Below, one piece after another: positions 26,536-35,392 of a DNA stretch of 64,000 nucleotides. The notes below the pieces were generated by a model. The model was not told where the DNA came from. It saw only the letters and a program-made list of their open reading frames with translations, and did no database searches. The stretch lies in assembly GCF_003259155.1 (NCBI RefSeq), contig NZ_QGMQ01000001.1, forward strand, positions 124,001 to 188,000, given 5' to 3'. The translations under genes and the position numbers were made by a program. Position 1 is the stretch's first letter. Every line of letters starts with the position of its first letter. Origin of the DNA: Marinimicrobium alkaliphilum (GTDB lineage Bacteria > Pseudomonadota > Gammaproteobacteria > Pseudomonadales > Cellvibrionaceae).

Positions 26536-28677
26536 TTAGTCGAACGCGAAGTTTATGCCGGCGATCAGGGTGCGGGGGCGTCCCGGGGTGTAGATGGGGC
26601 CCCAGCGGCCGGTGGTTTCTGCGTAGCGGGTGTCGCCCAGGTTGTAGCCCTGCAGGTAAACATCCAGGCCGCTGTCAAAGCGGTAGTTGGCGCGCAGGTT
26701 AAGCAACTGGTAGCCGTCGTAGGTCAGCGTATTGGCCTCGTCGATAAAATGCCGGCCCTGGCGCAGCCACTCGGCTTCGAGCCGTCCGCCGTTCAGCCAG
26801 GGGGCGCGGTATTCCAGGCGCACATTGCCGTAGCTGCGCGGTGCGTTGGGCAGCTGATGGCCGGCGTAGTCGGTATCGCTATCCTGCCATTGGCGGTATT
26901 CATGGTCGGCGCGGGTCCAACTGACGCCCAGGGTCAGATGTCGGGCCAGGTCCAGGTCGGTGCCCAGCTCCAGACCTCGGTGGCGGGTCTCGCCCGCATT
27001 GACCTGACGGCGGGTGCCGGTGGCCTCTGTGACCGCTAGAATGTCGTTGTATTTTTCCAGCCAGTAGAGGGTCGCCTCGAAGCGCCAGGCCGAGTTCAGG
27101 CGCCCGCGCAGGCCGACCTCTTTGCTGTCAGCGACCACCGGCTCCAGGTCGGTCGAGTCGGCGGTGGCACCAGAGCGAAACAGCTGGCTCTCGCTCGGCA
27201 CGCGAAAAGCGCGCCGCCAGGCGGCAAAGGCATTCAGTTCCTCGCTGACCCGGAATATCGCACCCGCCTTGGGGCTCAGGCGGTCCATGCTGAGTACCCT
27301 GTCCTCCGGGCGACGGTGGGTCGGATGCTCGGGGTCGGCGCCGATGCGGCTGGTGTAGTCGTACTCGAGCCAGTCGTAGCGCAGACCCAGGTCGACGCGC
27401 CAGCGCGGGTGCAGGTCGGCCTCCCAGTGCAGGTAGGGGGAGGCACTGCGGACACTGACCCGGTAATCGTAGAGGGGGCGCACCGGCTGGTAGGCGAGCC
27501 AGTAGTCGCCCGGGTCATTATCGGTGCGCTCAATATAGGTTTGTCGGGTGTTGCCCTGGCTGAGGTCGAGATCAATGCCGGCGATCCAGAACCCCTGGTC
27601 GAGCCACTCGACGTCTTGGCGGTATTGGCTTTGCAACCCCAGAGAGCGGTCATCACTGCGGTTGATGTGGGCGTCCTGCGAGTCCAGCGCCCAGATGTCA
27701 CGCCAGGGAATGTAGACCTCGCGACCGGTATTCAGCGTCCAGGTGGCCAGATACTCGAGCCGATTTTCGCGCCAGTAGGGGGTCACGGTCAGCTCGCCCG
27801 TGCCGGCCGGGCGTTGCCAGGCGCTTGACAGTCGCTGGCTGCTCACATCCCGGTAGCCCACCACATTGCCCGCCCGGGAGGGGTTGTTCTCAAAGTCCTC
27901 GGCATTTAGACCCGACCCGCCGCTGGCCATATCCAGGCGTGCGCCCGAATAGACGGTGTTGACGTCGAAACCGGCGATGCCGGTTTGCCAGACCAGGTTG
28001 CCCGCCTGGCGGTCGTAGTCCGTATGGTCGCGCCAGCCGTCGCTGGCGCTGGCCTCCAGGCGCACGGCCAGATGCTGGCCTCCGCGCACCGCCTGGCCGC
28101 GCACTTGAGCGCGACGCCAGCCAAAGTCGCCGCCTTCGAGGGTCAGAGCCAGGGCGTCGTGCTCAATCGGGCGGTTGCTCAGAACGTTGATCACGCCGCC
28201 GATGGCGTCGCTCCCGTAGAGCGCCGACCCCGGGCCCTTGATCACTTCGACGCCATCGGCCTGGGCGAGATTGATTTCATAGAGGGCGTTATGGTTGAAA
28301 AAAACCGGTGAACGGGTAGGGACGCCGTTCTCCAGATAGAGGTAGACCGGCCCGGTGGTTATTGGTTGGCGAATGGACGCCGACACACCCGGGCCGCTGC
28401 TGCCGAGCTGGACGATATTGACACCGGGAATGCGGTTGAGGGCGTCGGCGGCGTGGGTGGCGTGCAGATCTTCCAGGGTCTGGCGGTCGATTACGCCGAC
28501 GCTGGCCGACGTATTGCCGATCGTGCTTTGGGCACGGGTGCCGGTCACGGTGATGGTATCCAGTGGACCTGTGTCTTGATGTCCGGCCAGTGTGGGTGCG
28601 CTTAAACAGAGTAAGAAAAGATGTGGCAGTGCGACCGGTAAACCCAACAGCGGGTGGTGCGCGGGTTCCTGTTTCAT
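26536..28677 (-). CDS. TonB-dependent outer-membrane receptor
   Basis: A 713-residue receptor for TonB-powered uptake. It has an N-terminal signal peptide, a TonB-box-like DTITVTGTR, a plug domain (ALNRIPGVNIVQ, VEVIKGPGSALYGSDAIGGVINVLS) and a long beta-barrel ending in INFAFD; ending in Asp rather than an aromatic residue is slightly unusual. The substrate is not evident; the plug looks like siderophore or vitamin receptors. ATG 28677 is used because it begins the signal peptide. No uptake ABC genes or Fur box are next to it. Confidence 0.87.
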   Translation of the reverse strand: MKQEPAHHPLLGLPVALPHLFLLCLSAPTLAGHQDTGPLDTITVTGTRAQSTIGNTSASVGVIDRQTLEDLHATHAADALNRIPGVNIVQLGSSGPGVSASIRQPITTGPVYLYLENGVPTRSPVFFNHNALYEINLAQADGVEVIKGPGSALYGSDAIGGVINVLSNRPIEHDALALTLEGGDFGWRRAQVRGQAVRGGQHLAVRLEASASDGWRDHTDYDRQAGNLVWQTGIAGFDVNTVYSGARLDMASGGSGLNAEDFENNPSRAGNVVGYRDVSSQRLSSAWQRPAGTGELTVTPYWRENRLEYLATWTLNTGREVYIPWRDIWALDSQDAHINRSDDRSLGLQSQYRQDVEWLDQGFWIAGIDLDLSQGNTRQTYIERTDNDPGDYWLAYQPVRPLYDYRVSVRSASPYLHWEADLHPRWRVDLGLRYDWLEYDYTSRIGADPEHPTHRRPEDRVLSMDRLSPKAGAIFRVSEELNAFAAWRRAFRVPSESQLFRSGATADSTDLEPVVADSKEVGLRGRLNSAWRFEATLYWLEKYNDILAVTEATGTRRQVNAGETRHRGLELGTDLDLARHLTLGVSWTRADHEYRQWQDSDTDYAGHQLPNAPRSYGNVRLEYRAPWLNGGRLEAEWLRQGRHFIDEANTLTYDGYQLLNLRANYRFDSGLDVYLQGYNLGDTRYAETTGRWGPIYTPGRPRTLIAGINFAFD

Positions 28678-28775
28678 CGTGAGCCTGATCCTGTTTGGAG
28701 CGTGACGGTTTTGAACAGGAGTGAGTTTAGGCTGGTCTGTCTCAACGCAACAGTGACCGATTGTCGCACCCGGCG

Positions 28776-29552
28776 CTAGTGTGGTGGTACCAGACGAATC
28801 AGAAAGAGTCGAGGCCAGTTCTTCCCGGTCACCCAAAAGGCATCTTGCTCGGGGTCGTAGGCGATGCCATTGAGCACGCTCTGGCTGTCCGGTTTGTCGA
28901 TCTGGGCGGCGAGATCGCTCAAATCGACCGTGATGTCGACGGTGCCGGAGTCGGGGTTGATGGCGATAATGCGGTTTTCTTTCCAGATGTTGGCCCACAC
29001 CCGGCCGTCGACATAAGCCAGCTCGTTGATTCGGCGCACCGGCCGTCCGGCTTCGTGTACGGCAACTTGGCCGAGCAGTTCGAAACTGTCCGGGGCGTGA
29101 AAAAACAGTTGGTCTGAGCCGTCACTGCGAATCAGGCGCTGGCCATCTTCGGTCAGGCCCCAGCCTTCGCCCGGGTAATGGCGGGTTGTTTGCAGGTCAA
29201 AGCTCTCGCGGTCGTATATCAGCAGCGTATTTTCCCGCCAGGTGAGTTGGTAGAGCTGATCGTCAAAAAGCGCCAGACCCTCGGCAAAGTAGCGCTGGGG
29301 CAGGGTGCGGGAGTGGGCAATCAGGGTGGACTCGGCGTTGACGTCGGCGCGGTAACGCACCAGACGCGAGCGTCCGTACAGGCCACTGCTCTCGTAAAAG
29401 TACCCGTCGTGCAGCAGCAACCCCTGCGTAAAAAGGATGGGGTGATCTCGCTCGGCGATGACTTCATAGTCATAGTGCAGAGGGTTATCGGCACTGGCAC
29501 AGGAGACCAGCCAAGGGTAAAGTAAGGCGAGGCAAATAATCAGTCGGTTCAC
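28776..29552 (-). CDS. Glutaminyl-peptide cyclotransferase (plant/papaya type)
   Basis: Predicted to cyclise N-terminal glutamine to pyroglutamate on exported peptides or proteins. The 258-residue sequence has a signal peptide (about 21 residues) and a five-bladed propeller of the Glu_cyclase_2 family: FTQGLLLHDGYFYESSGLYG, YFAEGLALFDDQLYQLTWRE, GEGWGLTEDGQRLIRSDGSD, RINELAYVDGRVWANIW, LNGIAYDPEQDAFWVTGKNW. The substrate is unknown. It is upstream of the TonB receptor on the same strand, about 100 bases apart, so a link is possible but weak. Confidence 0.88.
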   Translation of the reverse strand: MNRLIICLALLYPWLVSCASADNPLHYDYEVIAERDHPILFTQGLLLHDGYFYESSGLYGRSRLVRYRADVNAESTLIAHSRTLPQRYFAEGLALFDDQLYQLTWRENTLLIYDRESFDLQTTRHYPGEGWGLTEDGQRLIRSDGSDQLFFHAPDSFELLGQVAVHEAGRPVRRINELAYVDGRVWANIWKENRIIAINPDSGTVDITVDLSDLAAQIDKPDSQSVLNGIAYDPEQDAFWVTGKNWPRLFLIRLVPPH

Positions 29553-29609
29553 TGCGCGCGATACTCGGTCGGTGTGCGGTCGGTCATCTTAGCGAACGGG
29601 TAAGGATAA

Positions 29610-30290
29610 ATGAAGACCTGGAAATCCTATTTGGGGTTGACGCTCCTGGGCGGCCTGACGGTAGTGCTGCCGATCACCATTTTCATGCTGCTGATTCAGT
29701 GGCTGTTCGGCATGATTGCCGATGTCGTCAGCCCGGTGAGCAATCTGCTTTTGGGCTGGATGCCGCTCAATGAGTATCTGGCTGATCTGATCAGTATTTT
29801 GATGGCACTGGGTTTGTGCTTTGCGGTTGGTTTGTTGGTCAAGACGGGCGTGGGCCGTTGGCTGCACTCCTGGATCGATCGTTGGCTCACCAAGTTTGCG
29901 CCGGGTTATAAAACCATCCGCGAAGTGGTCAATCAGTTTGTGGGGGGCAGCGACAACGAGTCCCTGCTCAAAGGGCAGGTGTGTCGCGCCTACGTATTCG
30001 GGCCGGGAAATCCTGTGTCCATGACAGCCATCATCACCGCCAAACATGATGATGGCACCTACACGGTGTATGTGCCCACGGCTCCGGTGCCGTCGTCCGG
30101 GCTGGTTTATCATCTGCCGGCAGAGTGCGTGGAAATATTGGCCCATATCACCGTCGAAGCGGCCATGCGCACGGTGATTTCCTGTGGCAGTGGCTCGCAG
30201 ATTATCACCGCGCCGGCGTCCGGGCCGGTTACTGTTCAGGACGTGAACGACCTGCCACATACGCCAGCGCCTCACTCACCGCGCGAGTGA
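29610..30290 (+). CDS. DUF502 inner-membrane protein
   Basis: A 226-residue protein with two N-terminal membrane helices (about residues 8-30 and 53-77) and a conserved soluble domain (APGYKTIREVVNQFVGG, VYVPTAPVPSSGLVYHLPAE). It matches DUF502, whose function is unknown. Its last 62 bases overlap the convergent ComFB-family gene; the overlap encodes the poorly conserved, proline-rich C-terminal tail. Confidence 0.86.
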   Translation: MKTWKSYLGLTLLGGLTVVLPITIFMLLIQWLFGMIADVVSPVSNLLLGWMPLNEYLADLISILMALGLCFAVGLLVKTGVGRWLHSWIDRWLTKFAPGYKTIREVVNQFVGGSDNESLLKGQVCRAYVFGPGNPVSMTAIITAKHDDGTYTVYVPTAPVPSSGLVYHLPAECVEILAHITVEAAMRTVISCGSGSQIITAPASGPVTVQDVNDLPHTPAPHSPRE

Positions 30291-30540
30291 CTTTTTCTTC
30301 GGTTTCGGCCAATTCATCCTGCGACATAAAAAAAGTCATATCGACGTCGTGCCGGATATAGCGCGGCGGCAGCCGATTGAGGGCCACGCAGGCGACATCG
30401 GCCATAAAATTGGCGTTGCGCTGGTGTGATTCATTCAATTGCGCTCGAATCTGTTCCAGCACCAGGCGTTCGTAGTAGTTGTGGATTGAGTCGGTGGGGT
30501 TGTCATCGGTGGGATGATGGTGTCCGGGGTTGGCGAGCAT
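30229..30540 (-). CDS. Late competence protein ComFB family
   Basis: A 103-residue helical protein with the ComFB family core: HNYYERLVLEQI, DVACVALNRLPPRYIRHDVDM, and a C-terminal TRAVSEALAYV. Despite the name, some ComFB-family members have been reported to bind cyclic dinucleotides; that may connect it with the c-di-GMP enzymes in this window, but this is inference. ATG 30540 is chosen because GGAG lies 6 bases upstream. It overlaps the end of the DUF502 gene on the opposite strand by 62 bases. Confidence 0.78.
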   Translation of the reverse strand: MLANPGHHHPTDDNPTDSIHNYYERLVLEQIRAQLNESHQRNANFMADVACVALNRLPPRYIRHDVDMTFFMSQDELAETEEKVTRAVSEALAYVAGRSRPEQ

Positions 30541-30593
30541 GGGGGTCTCCAAGTCTGGCGTTCAACGTCGTCCCCAGAGTATAGAACAGCCTG

Positions 30594-32663
30594 TCAACGT
30601 TGGTTGCGGATCAGTTGCCGAATCAGAAATCGACCCGGATGCAGGGCCAATACCAGTTCTTGTGCCACAGGCGCGGGCGTGCCTTCGAGCGTATCGGCCA
30701 GCAGCGCTGCACTCAAGGGAGCGTAGGCCAGCCCGCGGGAGCCGTGCCCGACATTGAGGTAGAGCCCCGGCCAGTAGCGTCCTCGATGGGGGATGGCGGC
30801 CCGGGCGTTGGTGCGCAGAACGGCAAAGTCTTCGTCAAAGGCGTCGGCAATGGGGGCCGGCCCGACGATCGGCAGGTAATCGCGGGTCGCGCAGCGGAAG
30901 CCGACGCGGCCCTGGATCTGCTCAGGGGCCAGCCCTGCCCAGGTTTCGGCCAGAGCCGGGGCGTGGGCCGCCAGATTGTCCAGGTTGGCTGCATGATCCT
31001 CGACGCGCGTTTCGGTGCTGGTCTCGTGCAGATTGAATGTGGCCCCGATGCAATGGCGGTCATTGTGCGCCGGGGGCAGATAGCCCTCCCCACAGATGAC
31101 GGTACGCAGTGATCGGCTGGCGCCGGTCGCCGGCAGATAGCTCACTTGACCGCGAATGGGTTTAAGCGGCAGGTGCTGCGTCTGACTGAATTGTCGGGCG
31201 TGCTCAGCCGTTGCGATCACCACCTGCGGCGCCAGGCCCAGCGTGTTGTCTGCCTTGTCCAGCAACAACCACTGATTTTCATCTCTGACCAGCTGGTCGA
31301 CATCCGCGCCGGTGTGAAGGGTGATGGCGGGGTGCGCCAGCAAGCGCCGACAGAGTTGGCGCGGGTCCAGCCAGCCGGCATCCGGTAGAAAGAGTCCGCC
31401 GCAGTCGAGGGGAACACCGGCCAGGCGACTGGCTTCTGCCGCATCGACAAACTGCACCAGGCGCGCCGCCTGAGCATAGCGTTCACGCAGCAGTGCCTGG
31501 CCAGCGGCCTCCTTCCCGGTATGGGCCAGTTGCAGAACGCCGCAAGCCCGACCGCAGTCCGCCCAGTAGCGGCGGTAGTGCTGGCGTGCAAACTGCAAGC
31601 TCGCCAGGTTGAAGCGGGCCTGGGGTTCATCTTTGGGTGACAGCCGGCAGTAGACCACACCCTGGGGGTTGCCGGAGGCCTGGGTGGCCGGCGCCTCGGC
31701 GCGCTCATAGACGCTGACCTGCCAACCCCGCTCTGCCAGAGCCCGGGCGCTGTGGCAGCCGGCGAGGCCCGCCCCGATGATGGCGATGGTGCGCGTCGGT
31801 GTCGGCTCGGGCGCGGCCTTCAAGTGCCAGGCCAGCGGCCAGGGGTGTTTGCCCATGGGCCGATCGTAGTCTTTTGGGTCGAGGTCTGATGGGGTGGTGC
31901 CGGCGAAAGTTGCTGTGACCATCTCCCGCTTGCGGCCAAAGCCGGGGACTCGTTTGACCGCAAAGCCAGCCGAGCGCAAGCCCCGCTTGACCACGCCGGC
32001 GGCGCTGAAGGTGGCTGCGGTCGTGCCCGTGCGGCTGAGCTTGCCGATGGCGCTAAAGAGCGCGTCGGACCACATGGCGGGATTTTTGGCGGGTGCAAAG
32101 CCGTCCAGGAACCAGGCGTCGATAAAAGGGCCACTCTTGGCCCACAGGGGGTGATTGCTGGCCAGCAGCTGCTCAAAACCCTGAGCCGCGTCATCAATAA
32201 TCAGGGTCAGTTGCACCCGACCCCGGGCCAGACTCAATCGGTGGAAACCGGGCAGGGGCTCTGGCGGGTAGGCTTCACAAAGCGCGTCGGCGTAGTCCGC
32301 GAGCGCGGGCCAGAGCGCCAGGGCACGGCACAGGTCTTCAGGGCGCAGCGGGTACTTTTCGACACTGACGAAGTGCAGTTGCGCATTCGCGGGCGCGCGT
32401 TGCTCCCACAGCTGCCAGGCTGCCAGAAAATTCAGCCCCGACCCAAACCCCGTTTCCGCAATGGTGAAGTGGGGCGCGCTCAGGGCATCAAAGCGTTCGG
32501 TCAGTTGGTTGTGCTGTAAAAACACATGGCGGGTTTCCGCCAGACCGTCGGCGCTGGAAAAGTAAACATCGTCAAAGGCGCTCGAGTGCGGCTGGCCCTG
32601 TTCATCCCAGCTCAGTCGGGCGTAGCCCGGGGGCTGGCGGTCGTCGGTGCCGTCTCCGGTCAC
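30594..32663 (-). CDS. mnmC: Bifunctional tRNA wobble-uridine enzyme MnmC
   Basis: Completes mnm5(s2)U34 in tRNA: the C-terminal oxidoreductase removes the carboxymethyl group and the N-terminal methyltransferase then methylates. The 689-residue protein has the MTase domain first (TIAETGFGSGLNFLAAW, AWFLDGFAPAKNPAMW) and the FAD domain second (IAIIGAGLAGCHSARALAERG, ASGNPQGVVYCRLSP, GYLPPAHNDRHCIGATF, NVGHGSRGLAYAP). GTG 32663 overlaps the upstream flavodoxin stop (GTGA). Confidence 0.95.
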   Translation of the reverse strand: MTGDGTDDRQPPGYARLSWDEQGQPHSSAFDDVYFSSADGLAETRHVFLQHNQLTERFDALSAPHFTIAETGFGSGLNFLAAWQLWEQRAPANAQLHFVSVEKYPLRPEDLCRALALWPALADYADALCEAYPPEPLPGFHRLSLARGRVQLTLIIDDAAQGFEQLLASNHPLWAKSGPFIDAWFLDGFAPAKNPAMWSDALFSAIGKLSRTGTTAATFSAAGVVKRGLRSAGFAVKRVPGFGRKREMVTATFAGTTPSDLDPKDYDRPMGKHPWPLAWHLKAAPEPTPTRTIAIIGAGLAGCHSARALAERGWQVSVYERAEAPATQASGNPQGVVYCRLSPKDEPQARFNLASLQFARQHYRRYWADCGRACGVLQLAHTGKEAAGQALLRERYAQAARLVQFVDAAEASRLAGVPLDCGGLFLPDAGWLDPRQLCRRLLAHPAITLHTGADVDQLVRDENQWLLLDKADNTLGLAPQVVIATAEHARQFSQTQHLPLKPIRGQVSYLPATGASRSLRTVICGEGYLPPAHNDRHCIGATFNLHETSTETRVEDHAANLDNLAAHAPALAETWAGLAPEQIQGRVGFRCATRDYLPIVGPAPIADAFDEDFAVLRTNARAAIPHRGRYWPGLYLNVGHGSRGLAYAPLSAALLADTLEGTPAPVAQELVLALHPGRFLIRQLIRNQR

Positions 32664-33181
32664 AGGCCGAAGGCCTCCCGCACCTGGGCACACCACTGCT
32701 GGATGCGCGCCTCGGACTGATCGAACTCGTTCTCTTCGTCCAGCGCCAGGCCCACGAAGGCCTCGCCGTCCGGAGTCAGGGCTTTGGATTCCTCAAATTC
32801 ATACCCGGCGCGCGGCCAATAGCCGCAGGGCTCGGCGCCCAGAGCGACCAGTTTGGCGTGCAGGTAGCCCATGGCGTCCAGAAACCACTCCGGGTAACCG
32901 ACCTGATCCCCGAGGCCGTAGAGGGCGACCTTCTTTCCGGTGAAGTCGATCTCGTCAATCTCATCCCAGATCTCTTCCCAGTCCTCCTGCAGTTCGCCGT
33001 AGTCCCAAGTGGGAATGCCCATGATCAGGTGGTTGTAAAACCCGGCGGTGACAATGGGGGTATCGGCAATATTGAAGACATCCACCAGATTCGCCCCCAG
33101 TTGGTCGCGGATTTTCTCGGCGGCCATCTCGGTGTAACAGGTGGAACTGCCATAAAACAGCGCGATAGGGGCGCGGCTCAT
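32660..33181 (-). CDS. Flavodoxin (long-chain)
   Basis: A 173-residue electron carrier with the FMN-binding loops visible: phosphate loop YGSSTCYTEM, MGIPTWDYGELQEDW, and YGLGDQVGYPEWFLDAM. The length and insert suit long-chain flavodoxins such as FldA/FldB. It is placed between mioC and mnmC with ATGA and GTGA overlaps, so all three should be translated together. Its redox partner is not known. Confidence 0.92.
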   Translation of the reverse strand: MSRAPIALFYGSSTCYTEMAAEKIRDQLGANLVDVFNIADTPIVTAGFYNHLIMGIPTWDYGELQEDWEEIWDEIDEIDFTGKKVALYGLGDQVGYPEWFLDAMGYLHAKLVALGAEPCGYWPRAGYEFEESKALTPDGEAFVGLALDEENEFDQSEARIQQWCAQVREAFGL

Positions 33182-33624
33182 AGTTTTTGCATCCAGGCGT
33201 TGAGCCACAGGAGTGCACCTTCTTCCGGGTCCTGACCGGAGCTGGCGTCCAGCACCAGGGGGTTCCCGACGCGCACGGCGCCCAGGTCCTCAAAGGTATC
33301 GTCGAGCAGGCGTCCGGCGTCGTTATAGGTGTCGTAACAGCTGTCGCCCAGATTGATCACGCCGTAGCGGCGCCCGGCAATGGCCGGGTACTCGGTGACC
33401 ATCTGCTGATAGAGGGGGCGAATATTGTCCGGCAGGTCGCCCGAGCCGGTATTGGAGGTGCAGATCAGCAGGATCTCGTCGGCGTCGCGCACCAGATCAG
33501 CGGCCTGGGGCTGCTTGTTGATATCGACCTCGTGACCCTTGCCGCGCAGGTCGTTGGCGACTGCTTCGGCGGTCATTTCGGCGGTGCCCATGACGCTGCC
33601 GACCAGTAGTTGAAATTTGCTCAT
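33178..33624 (-). CDS. mioC: MioC-like short flavodoxin
   Basis: A 148-residue FMN protein with an N-terminal phosphate-loop region GSVMGTAEMTAE, LLICTSNTGSGDLPDN and NLGDSCYDTYNDAG, the pattern of MioC and the flavodoxin domain of sulfite reductase. MioC supports biotin synthesis in E. coli; whether this one does is unknown. It begins the mioC-flavodoxin-mnmC run, and about 100 bases separate it from trmL upstream. Confidence 0.85.
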   Translation of the reverse strand: MSKFQLLVGSVMGTAEMTAEAVANDLRGKGHEVDINKQPQAADLVRDADEILLICTSNTGSGDLPDNIRPLYQQMVTEYPAIAGRRYGVINLGDSCYDTYNDAGRLLDDTFEDLGAVRVGNPLVLDASSGQDPEEGALLWLNAWMQKL

Positions 33625-33720
33625 GATTTACCTCGTTGGTCAGGGGCGCCCATGATAAAGAAAATTTGACCCAGTGCCAGAAATATGATGAATTATGTGC
33701 CATAAGGTGGCAGTATGGGA

Positions 33721-34233
33721 TTATACGTCAGGGCTTTGACCTTTGGAGGCGGTGGCCGGGGACGAAAGAGCCTGCGCGCCGGGGTAACCCAATTGCCGCC
33801 AGGCCTCGTACACCATCACCGCCACGGCATTGGACAGGTTCATGCTGCGGCTCCCGGGCTGCATGGGAATGCGCAGAATCTGATCGCTCGGCAGTGCTTC
33901 ACGGATGGCAGCGGGCAGGCCCCGGGACTCGGGGCCGAACAGCAGATGGTCGCCTGGTTCAAAGCGGGCGTCGCTGTGGTGGCGCTGGCCCTTGGTGCTC
34001 AGGGCAAAAATGCGCCGGGGCTGGGTCTGGCGCAGGTAGCTTTCCCAATTGGGGTAGCGTTGGATACTTTGCCACTCCGCATAGTCGAGCCCCGCGCGGG
34101 TCAGGCGCTTGTCATCGAGCTCAAAGCCCAGGGGTTCGATCAGATGCAGGGCGCAGCCGCAGTTGGCCGCTAAACGAATGATATTGCCGGTGTTGGGCGG
34201 AATTTCAGGTTCGAAGAGTGTGATGTTTAACAT
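33721..34233 (-). CDS. trmL: tRNA (cytidine/uridine-34-2'-O)-methyltransferase TrmL
   Basis: SPOUT-family methyltransferase that modifies the ribose of wobble position 34 in leucine tRNAs. The 170-residue protein has the N-terminal [21 protein letters not shown], the knot motifs [11 protein letters not shown] and [28 protein letters not shown]. Its C-terminus carries about 20 extra residues. Start ATG 34233; GTG 34242 would add three residues. Confidence 0.94.
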   Translation of the reverse strand: MLNITLFEPEIPPNTGNIIRLAANCGCALHLIEPLGFELDDKRLTRAGLDYAEWQSIQRYPNWESYLRQTQPRRIFALSTKGQRHHSDARFEPGDHLLFGPESRGLPAAIREALPSDQILRIPMQPGSRSMNLSNAVAVMVYEAWRQLGYPGAQALSSPATASKGQSPDV

Positions 34234-34242
34234 TGCATCCAC

Positions 34243-34453
34243 TGTAAATATTCGTTAATGTCGCTGACTGTTATTGAGCGGTATAAATATATAACATTTG
34301 GTTATAAGTGTTGGGTCGAGACCTAAAGTAAAGCGCCATTTGGTTATTGATGTGCCGGCCAACCCGAACGCCTTACGGGTTCTGAGTGTGGTCGCCTGGA
34401 AGAATTCAAGGCGCTAAGCGTACAGTATCCACCGTTTAATTGGGGCAATCCAC
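34243..34453 (+). promoter_or_regulatory. Leader of the MSHA locus
   Basis: This 211-base gap between divergent trmL and mshI is markedly AT-rich at 34250-34310, with several TATAA-like hexamers that could serve as -10 elements, so the main MSHA promoter probably lies here. Two small stem-loops follow (AACCCG/CGGGTT at about 34363-34382, and CGCCT/AGGCG near 34393-34413). No c-di-GMP riboswitch core or sigma-54 site was recognised. Confidence 0.4.
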
Positions 34454-35389
34454 TTGGGTTTATTCCGACAAAGCAAGAAAAATTCCGGTCTGCTTGGCGT
34501 CAAATTCAGCGCTGAGGGGGTTGCTTATGCCCTGGTTGATCATCGGCCCGGGAGCCTGCCGACCCTGTCACACTGTGAATTCCTACCGGCTGAATCGCCC
34601 GCGGAAGCGGTGGAACTGCTGCGCAATCGCCTGGCCGTCCGCGGACTCAGTCATCAGCCCTGTAATCTGGTACTCGCACCGGGCAGCTACAAGTTGTTGC
34701 TGGTGGAGGCGCCCAAGGTTCCCGACAGCGAGCTGCGCGAGGCCTTGCGCTGGCGCGTTCGCGATCAGGTCGACTTTCCGGTTACCGATGCAGTGCTGGA
34801 TGTCTTTCTACTGCCTGAAGACAGCGTTCGCGCCGGCAGCGCCCGTATGGCTTATGTCGCCGTGAGCGAGCGTCGGGTGATTGAAGAGCTGGTCGACCAA
34901 GCCAAGGCCGCAAACCTGAAGTTACAGAGCATCGACATCGCCGAGCTGGCCCTGCGCAATTTGATTCACACCTGCACTGACACGCAGCGTGGGGTTGCGC
35001 TGGTGCGTGTTATTGCGGGTGCCGGAAGCGTCCAGATTGTCCGTTCGGGCGAGCTTTATTTGTCGCGCCAGTTCGCACTCTCGTATAACGGTGGATTGCT
35101 CGATGACCTCCCAGAGGATGCGCTGGTACTTGAAGTTCAGCGCTCGCTCGACTACTTCGAGCGCCAGATGCGTCAGCCCCCGCCGGGGCAGTTGTTGATT
35201 TGTGGAGAAAACCTCAGCGCTGACAAGCTCACCGATAGCCTGCGCGCAGCTTTGCCTGTGGCACCGGGTTTGCTGGATATGCACGCGGGAATGGTACTGG
35301 CTGACGATATCGTCGAGCACACCCTGTCATTGAGCCGGGTGGCGGTTGGCGGCGCCTTGCGCCATAGCGTCATGGCGAAGGAGGGCTGA
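34454..35389 (+). CDS. mshI: MSHA biogenesis protein MshI (PilM-like)
   Basis: The 311-residue actin-fold protein corresponds to PilM/GspL-type cytoplasmic scaffolds: SGLLGVKFSAEGVAYALVDH at the N-terminus, LVLAPGSYKLLLVEAPKVPDSEL, and ALRWRVRDQVDFPV. It should recruit the assembly ATPase at the inner membrane. The start is TTG 34454, with GGGG about 8 bases upstream and no ATG nearby. First gene of the MSHA run; a 3-base gap separates it from the PilN-like gene. Confidence 0.85.
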   Translation: MGLFRQSKKNSGLLGVKFSAEGVAYALVDHRPGSLPTLSHCEFLPAESPAEAVELLRNRLAVRGLSHQPCNLVLAPGSYKLLLVEAPKVPDSELREALRWRVRDQVDFPVTDAVLDVFLLPEDSVRAGSARMAYVAVSERRVIEELVDQAKAANLKLQSIDIAELALRNLIHTCTDTQRGVALVRVIAGAGSVQIVRSGELYLSRQFALSYNGGLLDDLPEDALVLEVQRSLDYFERQMRQPPPGQLLICGENLSADKLTDSLRAALPVAPGLLDMHAGMVLADDIVEHTLSLSRVAVGGALRHSVMAKEG

Positions 35390-35392
35390 CGC

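Noticed and set aside
26536-28677. Cobalamin or thiamine riboswitch upstream of the TonB receptor
   Set aside because: Only about 100 bases separate the receptor from the cyclase gene and no B12- or TPP-box sequence is seen.
34243-34453. c-di-GMP (GEMM) riboswitch before mshI
   Set aside because: Pilus loci can carry one, but the conserved GEMM core sequences are not present; only two small ordinary stem-loops were found.
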